From: Gaertneriomyces semiglobifer
Lineage: Eukaryota; Chytridiomycota; Chytridiomycetes; Spizellomycetales; Spizellomycetaceae
DNA length: 64,000 nucleotides
Reading direction: 5' to 3'
Assembly (NCBI GenBank): GCA_025558075.1
Contig: JAHLKF010000010.1
Location: forward strand, 1 to 64,000
This document shows, piece by piece, positions 43,391-54,497 of the stretch. A program made the position numbers and the translations under genes. The notes under the pieces were generated by a model, which had not been told where the DNA came from, did no database searches, and was given only the letters and a program-made list of their open reading frames with translations. Each line of letters starts with the position of its first letter. Position 1 is the stretch's first letter.

Positions 43391-43950
43391 GTTGTGGAAG
43401 CATTCGGCAGAGAGAATAACCGAAGTGCGCCATGATCTGACACGCTTTTGCTTTTGTCGACACTTGAGTTATGATATGAAAGGAAAGCATAAGAGGAGTG
43501 CAGCTTATCAAAATTCTAATCGAACCGGCGCATCATAAGTGATGGCCCTTGCGATTCAAATTCTTAAACTCCGTCGGCTTTTTTTTGACGCGGAAAAAAG
43601 CTTGATATTCATTTTAAAGTCGCGCAAAATTACGTAGCACACCGAGGATGGTAAATACAAGGGGAGAAAGCAAATGTGGGAGAACCGTTGGTAGTACTTA
43701 CTTGCAAGTTAGTATGCGTGTGTATTTGCGAGGCGGTGGAGGAGAGGGTGAGAAATGGGCGATTCTGCGTCTTTCTTTCTTCTCATCGATTGTTATGGTG
43801 GTCGTTTTCTGTTACCCCCCCATGTGTGACAAATATATTATCCTACGACTGATCTCGAGCTGACAGCTTGTTCCGACTCTCAGTATCCGCAACCTAGCTC
43901 CCTCAAGTTGAAACAGTGCTCAAATCTATGTCAACATCTACTGCTACCAT

Positions 43951-44557
43951 CTACCTGCTCTTGACTTTGTTCTCTGCCAATGCTGCACAAAACTAATTCC
44001 AACGGGTGAGCAGGTTTCAGTTACAAACGTCCAGCAGCGTTGAGAAAACGTGAAGCAAGAAGGCAGACGCTCACCTCATCAAAAAGCACCCAGCCGCCAT
44101 TGTTAGTATCCATCTGTTTGAAAACCTCCAGCGGTTCACCCTTCCCACCATGCTTCTTCCAGCCCTTAATAAACTCATCCTTACTCAATCTGCGATCACC
44201 ATCCTTATCAAGATCTTTGAATAAATCATACACATCCTCAAGTGTGTCCAAGTAATAGAGCAGGTCGCCAAACTCGGATCGGGCAATAAACCCGTCGTTA
44301 GAGAGATCGGCAGCGCGGTAAGCGCGCATTAAGAGTGGTTTCTTGTCATAAAGTGCCGGATGGGTGGAACGAAGGATATGTTGGAGTTCCGCAAGGGAAA
44401 TAAGGTTGTTGGCGTTGTGATCGTATTGCTTCCATAACTTTGCGTTGACAAAATGTGACACAGGTAAGTGAGATGGATGATCGAATGGAACTAGGAACAC
44501 ACAACATCGCTGACTTACCGCATCCAGGTCACGCTGCTTTGTTGTCTTGCTTGCCAT
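43951..44557 (-). CDS. Four-EF-hand calcium-binding protein
   Basis: Exons 44557-44519, 44437-44075 and 43992-43951 give 147 aa. Four 12-residue loops each begin with Asp and end with Glu: DHNANNLISLAE, DLSNDGFIARSE, DKDGDRRLSKDE and DTNNGGWVLFDE. The second and third have good calcium-ligand patterns. The last (GGWVLFDEF) resembles flagellar calcium-binding proteins and related protist EF-hand proteins. The first intron (44518-44438) is 81 nt, frame-preserving and lacks stops, so it could be retained in some transcripts. A role in a flagellum is inferred, not shown. Confidence 0.75.
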
Positions 44558-45485
44558 CCTTTATGGTATCGCCTGCGTACTATCTTTTGCAAGTTTCCTG
44601 TCTCCTGGAATGCGCTGTTGTTATATCCCCACGCGTGGTGGCGTCCCCTAAACAGTTATCGATAGCTACATGACTAGCTTCCAGAATCGATGTCGACGCA
44701 TCCAAGACATTGGCATGTATTTTGTTAAGGAAGGATATAGGTCTCGCACCCGACGCATTGTGGGTTTCAAATATCATGCTCAAGTGCCATGTGGAAACAG
44801 TATGATATTTCACCGAGTTTGCTGCAACAGGATCCCTCTGTTCAGGCCGTTAGATGCTGCCAGCAACAAGACCGAGTTGCGGCGCCAGTGGAGGAGGAAC
44901 CAACCGAAAGTGCCTTGCGACACTGTAATTATGCGTTTCGCAATGAAATGAATCCAACAGGAGTGCTGTCGAGCTCTGGCAGAATCGTTTTTTCCGAATT
45001 GTTCATTTACCAATATTGCAAGCTCCGTCCTGATTAGTCATCAGTCGGAGTAACGCGCTGTCACCAACTTGAACAACCCTTCGGCCTGTCTGAAAACCAT
45101 CATGCGGCTTCACGGGGAGACTTCTCTCACCCCTGATATATATGGAGTCCTCAACATCCCGACGGGGTCAATGAGCGGTCATCTGCACGGGTCGTATCTC
45201 GGCTGTTGCTGAATGAGAGTAACGTGTAGGTCGTTGACTCTAACATTTCGCCGGCGATGCGCCAATGCTATTCCTGGATCGGCTATGAATAGGGGGCGGC
45301 GGAGGACGGTGGGAGTTGTACACTTAATGGATTTTCGTTTTAAAGGATGTTTGCGTGGTTGTTTGGTTGTGATAGCACTTGTCGTCCCATAAAGACTGGC
45401 TGTAACAACTCACGCCTCTCGTACATTAACCACCTAACGCTACTACTAGCAAACTCTAAGCAACTGACGAGACGTGGATTACAGG
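44558..45485. other. No convincing gene
   Basis: Divergent spacer with scattered short frames only. Confidence 0.5.
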
Positions 45486-46256
45486 ATGTGCATCGTTACG
45501 ATGTCGTCTAGCATTCCTCCACCGACATCGAGTTCCACTTCTCAATTACCAACCACATCACCGCACATGTCACATTTCTCGCAGTCTCTCTCCACCTCTA
45601 CCACCGCCGCAGGCCCACCCACATTACCTGATGACAAAACGGAAACCACAAGAACCAAAATAAAGGCGCAACTCAACAACACAACTACAAATTCATCGTC
45701 AATGGACCCCTCAGCCAACGGGACAGCTAGCTCCACAACTCCAGATGCCAGTATCAATTCTCCTAGAAACCGAATCCCGCGGTCACCAGCCTCCCGGCCG
45801 CCCCTTGAGGACAAATGTAGCAATGAAATCGCCATTCTACAAGCCTACGGTGTCATACCTGTAGATTCCACCAATGATATCAAATGGGGGGAATGTGTCA
45901 ACATCAGCCAATGGATGTCTGGGACTAATGGCGCAGCCAAAGCCTCTGGAGCCACCACTACGGCAACGTCCAAACCCTCAACAACAAGAAGAAGAAGCTA
46001 CTCGTCGCCCGTGGCACCTGTGGGACTAGCAAGTGACGGCATTTCTAGCGCATCATGTCCCAAAAAGTCAGCCGCTTCGACGGTGAACTTGAAAACGGGA
46101 CACAGCAATCTGACGCATGCAAAACTCCTGGCTGGTATTATGTCAAAGCCGCTCATTCCACGTCAACCAAAACGTCGTATATCGAGAAAGAGGAGTCATA
46201 GCTTTACAACGGCGTGCGCGGTAGTTATGGAGGAAGATGAACCTGTTGAGTGTTAA
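45486..46256 (+). CDS. Ser/Thr-rich protein of unknown function
   Basis: A single open frame of 256 codons. The start may be the ATG at 45486 or at 45501. It is mostly low-complexity Ser/Thr/Pro, with one ordered-looking segment (CSNEIAILQAYGVIPVDSTN, about residue 120) and a basic C terminus (PRQPKRRISRKRSHSF) that could be a nuclear localisation signal. No family recognised. Confidence 0.5.
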   Translation: MCIVTMSSSIPPPTSSSTSQLPTTSPHMSHFSQSLSTSTTAAGPPTLPDDKTETTRTKIKAQLNNTTTNSSSMDPSANGTASSTTPDASINSPRNRIPRSPASRPPLEDKCSNEIAILQAYGVIPVDSTNDIKWGECVNISQWMSGTNGAAKASGATTTATSKPSTTRRRSYSSPVAPVGLASDGISSASCPKKSAASTVNLKTGHSNLTHAKLLAGIMSKPLIPRQPKRRISRKRSHSFTTACAVVMEEDEPVEC

Positions 46257-46879
46257 TTGTGAAAGCCTCACGTACCTAAACGTAGCTTCATTAGAGTCCT
46301 GTATATTGGTTTCTCCTCGTCGCAGGGAAACCCTCTCACTCGTATGTAGATTAGTTTCATATTTACTCATAAACTTCCCAGTATGAATGAAAATTCTTGA
46401 TCGCTATTCGCTGCACGCTTTTGCCCGATGCTAAGATAGTACGATGTCGCCAAAGCAACTTGCACGCCTTCGTTAGCTTTGGCGTGGTTGCGGATAATGT
46501 GGTAATGAGCTAAAATGAACTAAGGAGGAGTTCATAGGCAACGATTGTAATTTTATAAAGATAATAGGCAGCCATGTGCGTTCTTGCGGTTAGGATGTGC
46601 TTTTGGGCCAATCCGGCGGCCCGTACATGCAACTCAGAGTTCTGCTGCGGTTGATGTACGGTTTTAATGCATCCATTGGTGAAGTGAATTGAGACGGTAA
46701 TAGAACTCTCGGTATATTTACAGAAGTCGAACGACTCGTATGTGAGCTGAAGGTGGATCACATACGGATAACTACATCCCAAACAAAATTACGCCTGCTA
46801 ACGATAGTCATCCAAACACAACAAATACGCCAAAAACGAGAAACGCTGTTTCACGTGGGAACTAAACACATCGGAGGAT
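46257..46879. other. Convergent spacer
   Basis: 3' flanks of the Ser/Thr-rich and Zn2Cys6 genes; no supported gene. Confidence 0.5.
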
Positions 46880-48912
46880 CTACTTGCGCTCTTCGCCTAA
46901 TAGCCCCGTTTCACCCGGCATGCAGAACTCTGGCGGCGTTGGTGGTGAATATATTCTGCTGGGCGACGAACGATGGTCACCCGCACCCAAGACGCGATGA
47001 TACGACACTTGCGTGGACGGATAAGCACCAGGTGCCGAGTATCCAAGAGGTGGGGCGAAGGTCTTCAAATCCAACGCCTGACCCTGAGACGTCGCAGAGA
47101 CTAAAGAAGATGTCATGTTCGCCACGTTAAGAGCAGAGATGCTCGTACTTGACAGACCCCCGACATTCGGTAGGTTTACGCTCGTGGTATTCGTTCTACG
47201 CCGTTTACTCCTGGCACTGGCCTCATCTTCCATACGTCGCACAGTATCGCTAATGGCGGCAAAATCATCCAATGGGTTCGGTTCTCTTGCCCCCGGCGTC
47301 GCCCCGGGCGTCGATGTGGCAGCGAGTGTGGCCGAACCAAGATCGTACGGTGAATTTAATCCGCTCGGGTTGATCGCATTCGATCCGTTTGAGTAATGCA
47401 TGGCAGCACTTCCATTGCTGCCTCCACCTGCTGCCGCCGTAAGAATGTCGAATGGATATAATGATCCATACGAAAGATACGGAAACGCCCCAAATACCCC
47501 CGTGGCCAGTTGTTCTATGGTAAGATTGCCGAAACTGCCCGTCTTCCCTAACTCATGCACAAGCTGCTTATGGTCGAAGCTTTTATGATCGTACTCAAAA
47601 GGCTTTGCAAATTCGTCGGATTCCACAGGTGTGACAGGTGTCACCATATCTAATTCAGGGGAACGTTCCTGTGCCCGTGCTTTGCTCGCCAATATGGATA
47701 AAGTGCGCGCAGCGTGAACCTCAGGTGTATCATCTGGGGATGGCTCGGGTACGCTCGGTGGCTCCGCGGACCTTGGTCGCCCGATTTCGTGTGCGTGAAT
47801 AAGAACTGTGCTGCAGAGCCTCGATAAAATATCCAACTTTGACCAGCCTGAAGATTCACCATCTTCTTGCGAATCAATTGATCCGGACCGTGGCGATGAA
47901 AGTGAAGAGTAACCGTGAGCGGTCGATATACCATCCAAATTCTTTCTGAATGGGCCGACTAGGTTTGATCGCGACCGTTCCTTTCGAGCTGAATCTGCGC
48001 AAGTTTTTTCCAAGCCGAATTTAATGCAGCGAGAACAGGGGCGCCCGTTATCGCACTTTTTACAGGCTTTTTGACAATTCACTATTAAAATAAAGATTCA
48101 GCAATTAGTTCGCCAATCGTGACGGCAGCGAAGCTGGTCGAGCACCTACCACAGGCTCGCTTCACTTGATTTCTTTTTCGCGGACCGAGCATTAAATCAA
48201 GATCGCTATCCATGACACTTGATGTATTCACATTAGTCGTTGAAGGAGGTGCTGGGTCTCCTGAATTGGCATAATGGGTGGTTGCACCGGCGGAGGGAAG
48301 GCTGGACGCGGGTAGTGTGGAAGGGAGGACTGCGTTGGTCGCCGAGTCAGGCAGGTAGTAAGCTGCTGGCGATGTCGACGTAACTGGTGCTGCTGAACTA
48401 CTTGAGGATGGCGGAATTACTGATTGTTGTGATGTAGGCAGCGCGGAGTTGAAGGGTACGCTCGAATGTGGCAGCAGCTGGGTGGACGGGGGCTGCATGG
48501 GGTGATGCGCAGGACTGGATGCGTAAGGATAAGTGTATAGAACGTCCCCATACATACCCATTGGAATACTATATGGTCCCGGACTTTGAGGGTTCGAGGG
48601 GTCCTGAAGCCCGTACGAAGGCGGTTGCTGTTGCGGTGCCGGAGATGGCGGCGCTGGCGGCAGTTGCGAAGCATAGGAACTGTGGTAGGGGTGGTTCGCA
48701 TAAGATCTATGGTAACCAGAAACAGAGGCCTGACGTGGTATTGGTGGTGGCGGTGGAGGCAGCTGTTGATTCACCTGCGAGAGCTGTAAAGGAGTCGGCA
48801 TGGGAGTAACGGGCGGTGTAGGATGCACAAACTGTTGCGTGGACGCATGCTGTTGTGTTTGTTGATGTAGGGTCGGAAGTGTTGGTCCCGGTTGGTGCGC
48901 CATTGATTTCAT
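46880..48912 (-). CDS. Zn2Cys6 fungal transcription factor
   Basis: Exons 48912-48150 and 48081-46880 give 654 aa. Pro/Gln/Ser-rich activation-like sequence precedes the binuclear zinc cluster near residues 254-284. The 68-nt intron splits the cluster after KRAC, and exon 2 resumes VNCQKACKKCDNGRPCSRC with the last Cys in GLEKTC, followed by basic RKERSRS. This cluster type is close to the AcuK/Ert1 group of gluconeogenesis regulators. The C-terminal half has an ordered segment (FGNLTIEQLATGVFGAFPYL) and no fungal-specific middle homology region that I can identify. Expected to bind DNA with CGG-type half sites in the nucleus. Confidence 0.82.
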
Positions 48913-49344
48913 TTTGACGAGCGGTAGTGGAAGGGTATGGTCTATACAATTGGGCTCACGGGGGAACGAAACGGTGATGGAGCGACCTCGTAGCGACCTT
49001 AGCCTGCTTACTGTCCTGCCCTGTCCTGTTGCCTCCTGCTGCTCCCGCCTACTTCCCTTCTATATCCTCGTGCGGCTATTCCTCGCCTGGCCTGCCCTGC
49101 AAGTCGTTAAAAGGGAAAAGGAGGTCGGAACCACCACAGCGACAAATTACGGCTGAGATAAGCAGAATTACGTAGCATTACATAATCTTGCTGACGCAGC
49201 GTGTGTCCGCTTCGCGTATGTAGCAAAAGCTCAGAGGGATTAAATTCAACAAAACATCAAATGACAACGAAAGCCTATTACAGATGGAGGCGGTCCAGCG
49301 CCTTGTCTACCCTAAGATACGTAATACTATGAAGGTACAGTGCT
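48913..49344. other. Spacer
   Basis: Promoter side of the Zn2Cys6 gene and 3' flank of the next gene; nothing else seen. Confidence 0.5.
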
Positions 49345-50619
49345 CTAACTCCTGGCGCCCCGGACAATGCTTTTCCAGTCGGGTCGCAAGGCCAAGTCGT
49401 CATCGAACGACGTGTGCTTGAAGTGCAATTTGGCATCTCCATACACGCTAGATAAGAACTCGGAAGTAGTAACTACATCCGCAATGTGGGCCGCACCAGG
49501 AAGAGCTTGTGGGTTGTATACAGTAGCAGGGTTGTAAGGCTGAACAGGTTCGGGAATGGCGTACACATGGTAAAGAGTAGTGCCTGAGGGAATCACGCTG
49601 AAAGATGAAGCAAAGTTTGCACCTGCCGTGGCGGGCTCCTGCACATTACGAGGTAAATGAGTGGGCGGTTACACAGGGCCCAAAGGGTACGTGACTTATG
49701 ACTTACCAAAATGGGAGAGTTGCTTTTGGCTTCGGCGCTGGGTGCCAACCAAATTTGAAATGGTGCCTTAGGGTTGGCAATTTGCGTTCCTGCGGTGTTG
49801 AATTTAGCAATGTCTGAGTTCCCAGTCATTTCAGAGTAATGGCTAACACGTTGGTTCAGCTGCCGGCGGGTTGTAAATTAAGATGCAAAACTTGAGATTT
49901 ACAATCTGACATCTTCGTCTTACCAGCTTGCCCGCCTTCGTCTTCAAACTTTCAGGAGGCGCAAGGTGATTACTGCATGGATGCTCAAAGAAGTTCCAAC
50001 TCTCCTGCCCTTCCAGAGAGTAGATAAAGAAGAGGTTTGTCGATGGCATGCCGTCGCGCCACAGTTTCATGACACCTCCGGGAGCGATCACCTTATCTCC
50101 AGCTTTGGGTTTTGTGGGAGGCTCTTCCAATGTAGTTAGCCGAATGATGCCGTTGTTCGCTCCTTCATTCCAGATGCCGGTGTATACGTCCGGGTTGTTG
50201 CCGGTGGGAACTAGCTTGACGAGCGCGTGAGCGCCACGGCTAGCGCCCCAAATGGGTCAGACCAACTGGTACAACATAAAGGTGGAGCAGTAACAGACAT
50301 ACTTGCGAATAAACTTCTTGCGTCCCTCGACCATTTCATCATTAATTCTGTCAAATGGCGGGCGCGGAGGAAGTGTCGTCATCAGGAAAGCAGTTTCCAA
50401 ACCTGAAATCCACTCTTGAGAAGAGTTAGCAGTCAGCTTGATTCGATCCCATATCAACCCTTGCTTCTCGAGGGCAGGCAGCGTCTCGTAGTTCGCAGGT
50501 AGAGGTGGAATTTGTTGCCGACCGATCAACGGGGTGTAATCATGAGAGGAGGGATAAGCAGATGCAACTCCTGCACCATAGGACAAGCCAAGGACGGAAA
50601 GGATTGTGGAGGTACGCAT
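49345..50619 (-). CDS. Secreted protein, possibly catalase-fold-like
   Basis: Exons 50619-50303, 50239-49924, 49859-49707 and 49638-49345 give 359 aa; three introns of 63-68 nt agree in phase. A signal peptide (MRTSTILSVLGLSYGAGVASA) is evident. The body has RGAHALVKLVPTGNN, GGVMKLWRDGMPSTNLFFIY, SWNFFEHPCSNHLAP and, near the end, VYGDAKLHFKHTSFDDDLAL. These resemble segments of catalase-related haem proteins (RDGxPS...N...F), but I cannot place the haem-ligating Tyr or the distal His, so the assignment is tentative. It is head-to-head with the alpha-dioxygenase gene 1.3 kb away. Confidence 0.55.
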
Positions 50620-51938
50620 TGTGATGAGAGGATTCTAGTTCTGTCTAATTCCCAGTGTCCAGGTTGGGGATGAGACGTGATCAGACGCCGCAGTGCACAA
50701 GGGATGGTCCTCTTTATGCTGCCTGTCCATTTTGGAATGCCAAGGAGTACTCATCTAACAGTTCTAGATCTGGGAGGACTTGACGGCCAAGGCCGTACAG
50801 AACGCATCCAACGACATCCACACCGTCCCGGCACGGGCTCCCTCCTCCGAAAAGATCCTTTTCCACACCCCACACCCCACCCTCGTGAGCGAAGCATTGC
50901 ACACGACAACCAGGAGCGGGACTTTCGTTGACATCAATGTTGTGTTGCACACCATCGGTCAACAAGGTGTGCACATTAGGGAACAGCGGTTGAGGAAGCT
51001 TCGTTACCAAATTTTCAACAGGGACATCTGCTTTTTTTTGATGATTCTCTCTTTTCAACCTAATCACCTCTGTTGCACATGTCGTTGTAGTACGTGTGTG
51101 CGGTCGTGGTGTGTGTGTTGTTTCTAAATTCCAGTGTTCCCTCCAAATTTCAACGACGCTGGGAGGGTCTTGACGCGTGTGTCATGTCGGAGTTTTTACG
51201 AGGTGACACGCGTGCATCTTTGGTTCTCCGTTGGTGCTGCACACAGTTTAAAATTAACCTTCGCTTGGCGGGAACCGTGGGATGCACAAAGTGGAATGCG
51301 AAAAAGTTGGCTCAAAGTGTCCTCTCACACAAATTAACCCGCCCTTGGGTTATCAGGCGACCATGTCGGCTTTGTAGCCTGCCTTCATGGAACATGAAGG
51401 ATGAGGCAGTTATGGTTGGACAGATCCATTGCGGGACCTTTGGGGAATTCTGTGGCAAACAATTAGACTTATTAGAGTTTTTTGAATGTGAGGCTCTTCC
51501 AAAACATCACCGTAGGCGATAGTGGACGTCCGCGTCTAGGTGTATACACTAGGGAGTGTGGTCGGACAGCTTTACGTTGTTGTTCTTTTGGCCAACATCA
51601 TGTGAAACGAGTGCGCTAGTGGTGGGGGCCTCTGAAAGGACCCTCATCCCAAAATTGATGTATGAACATCAAGGGTCGAGCCTCCGGCACTGTAAGGTAT
51701 GATGATTCGTGCTGCACATATTGTGCGGAATTTGGCGGAAGGAACGGTTCTCGAGTTGGCGGACATCCGATGACGCCGATGCGGAGTCTACCGTTTGCTC
51801 CTCCAAGGGGAGCACAACGAGCCCGTATATAAGAGGTCCAGGTGGGGTCCTTCGTCCACCTCTTCCTGTCATCAAGGTGCAAGCTCGCCTCATACACAGA
51901 TCGGAGCCAAGCATAGAACACGGCACTGAGTATTCACC
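50620..51938. other. Shared divergent promoter region
   Basis: 1.3 kb between the secreted protein and alpha-dioxygenase genes. Apart from the TATA box near the right end, I see only unsupported short frames. Confidence 0.5.
51826..51833 (+). promoter_or_regulatory. TATA box of the alpha-dioxygenase gene
   Basis: TATATAAG about 106 nt before the ATG at 51939. Confidence 0.5.
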
Positions 51939-53878
51939 ATGCCCGTCGTCCGCATCGCGCGCCAAATCTTTGGTGGAAAATGGTGGCAGAAAGGCTTCAT
52001 TGCCGGTCTCCTCTATCTCGCCAACACCCGTAGCAAGCTGGAGAAAGATAACCTTCATGACTCGTACACGACCCTTGACTATCCTGTGGCAACTTGTCCA
52101 GCTGACGCACGCTATGCACGCACGCTAGATGGCACGTGCAATGACTTGGAAAAGCCGGCCATGGGCAGTCTTGACTACCGCTTCGGCCGTAACATCCCCG
52201 TAGCAAAAGCTTTCCCGGACGAAGCGACGTTGTTGGAACCGAATCCTCGCGCCATCTCTCAAAAACTCCTCGTTCGTGATACATTCAAACCAGCGACAAC
52301 CCTCAATATGTTTGTTCTGTCATGGATTCAATTCCAAGTTCATGACTGGATGGTAAGCTCAATTGTTTCTTTCACACATCCGAGCCAATTTACTGATATG
52401 TTCGCAATTTGCCAGGACCACCACCGTGGTTGGGGTAATCCTGTCGATATGCCTCTCCCGGATGGCGATCCTCTGTCAGGCACAGGTCAAAAACTGTTCG
52501 TTTCTCGCTCTCAACCCGATACGACCCAAACCGATGGCTCCCGCCCTCCAGCATACAAAAATCGTGTGACCCACTGGTGGGACCTGAGTCAAATTTACGG
52601 CACGGACGAAGCAACCAATCGACGTATCCGCACGGGGGTTGATGGAAAACTCGTGCTTGCCGAAAACGGATTGCTTCCCTTCGGCGACGACGGCATCGAG
52701 ATTACTGGATTCAAAGACAACTGGTGGTCAGGCCTTTCCATGCTTCACAACATTTTTACACGTGAGCACAATGCGATTTGCGACATGTTCAAGGCAAAGT
52801 ATCCGACCTGGACAGACCAGAAGCTCCACGACATGGCTCGTTTGGTCCTTACTGCCGTCAACGCCAAAATCCACACTGTGGAATGGACGCCCGGAATTCT
52901 CCAGAACAAGATTTTGGCCACGGCCATGCAGACAAACTGGGACGGAGTTTTGCCACCCATATTGGACGACTGGCAAGGTGGCCCCATCCTGACTGGTATT
53001 GTAGGCGGTAAGAAGGACCTTATGGGCGTGGTAAGTTGAAGTTTCACGGTCTCAATCCACGGCATCGCTAACGTCGTATACGCGGTCGTTCAATTAGCCA
53101 TTCTCTCTCACTGAGGAATTCACTGCTGTCTATCGCTTCCACTCACTTCTCCCCGACACAATTGACGTCCGCGACCGCAACACCCGCAAGTCCACGGGCC
53201 GAGTTTACGACCTTCCATCTATCACCTTTGCCGGAAGTCGCAAGATGATGACAGAAAACAACCTTGCGGACCTCGTCTTCACCTTTGGAACTGCTATGCC
53301 GGGCGCATTGACTTTGAACAACTACCCGGCCTGGCTGATGAATCTCACAAAGCCCGGTGAACCGTACACTATCGATATGGGAACGACCGAGATTTTCCGA
53401 GACCGTGAGCGCGGTATCCCTCGGTACCTGCAATTCCGCCGGCTTCTCCAACTCCCCGAGTTCAAAACTTTTGCCGACATTAATCCCGACAAAAAGGTCC
53501 AAGCTTTACTTGCGTCTATCTACCCCAGTCCCGAAGATGTCGATCTCCTTGTTGGAACCCTTGCCGAAGAGCCTCGTCCGGACGGATACGGATTTAGTGA
53601 TACGTAAGATTGTGTGCGCTTCTGGTTTGCACTGGTAATTGTCGAATTTCAACGTTTTGACCTATAGAGCATTCCAAGTCTTCATTCTCATGGCTTCGCG
53701 TCGTCTCTTCACTGATCGTTTCCTTACCGACGACTACAAGCCTGAAATTTATACCAAGGAAGGACTCAACTGGATTGAAAAGCAAGGCAATTTCAAGTCG
53801 TTGATCACTCGTCACTTCCCCGACATGAAAAAGTACATGGATACTGTTGACAACCCGTTCAAGCCCTGGAAGGCTTGA
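51939..53878 (+). CDS. Fatty-acid alpha-dioxygenase (haem peroxidase superfamily)
   Basis: Exons 51939-52352, 52416-53030, 53098-53603 and 53668-53878 give 581 aa, slightly shorter than plant enzymes. The distal His is in FQVHDWM (about residue 135), the proximal His in NAKIHTVEWTP (about 291), and the radical-forming Tyr in AVYRFHSLLPD (about 355). MLHNIFTREHNAICD and the C-terminal FILMASRRLFTDRF also track the alpha-DOX/PIOX family rather than linoleate diol synthase. The reaction adds O2 at C2 of fatty acids to give 2-hydroperoxides, which shorten to aldehydes. A hydrophobic N-terminal stretch may anchor it to membranes. Start context CACCATGCC is good. Confidence 0.87.
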
Positions 53879-54497
53879 TTCATGGGATGATTTTCAATTT
53901 TTGCTGGCCCCTCTCTTGCTAATAGTAGATGCTGTCATGCTGGACATGGCAGTTGATCAATCTTAGTACAGGTACTTAGATCTATAAATCATGTACCACT
54001 TACATAATATCATAGTTTATCCGGTACTTCCATGTACAAGTATCCAAGTTCAGTGCAATATGAGTGTGACAGATCTACTACTCAAGATCAACCTCAAGAA
54101 AAGACGGTTGCCCTCAAGAGATTCTGAGAGGAGTAAATGTTACAAATGTTTCCGTTCATGCAAGGGTCATCTCAGCCACCTAGGTTGCATGACCAAAATC
54201 GCACGGCTAGATATAGATCTTCATATCTTTATCCGTTTGCAGCAAAAAGCCTTTATACGAATCGGCATTATTATGCAGTTCCACGGAAAATGGGTGACGA
54301 TGTTTAATGTAAAAGGCAGAACGGAAGCGCATGGACGCCAGGACGCGTTGTGAGCGACGCTTACATAAGCCTGCTTCGAGAGAAAATTGAGCACTGCAAG
54401 TCTGCAAAACCATCAACAGGCACAGTGTTTTTTGGTGGAGAGAGAGGGAGCGAGAGGAACGGACGGTGGTCGGTACAGGACATTCATTCAAACAGCA
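53879..54497. other. Spacer
   Basis: 3' flank of the dioxygenase and 5' flank of TRM732; no gene. Confidence 0.5.
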
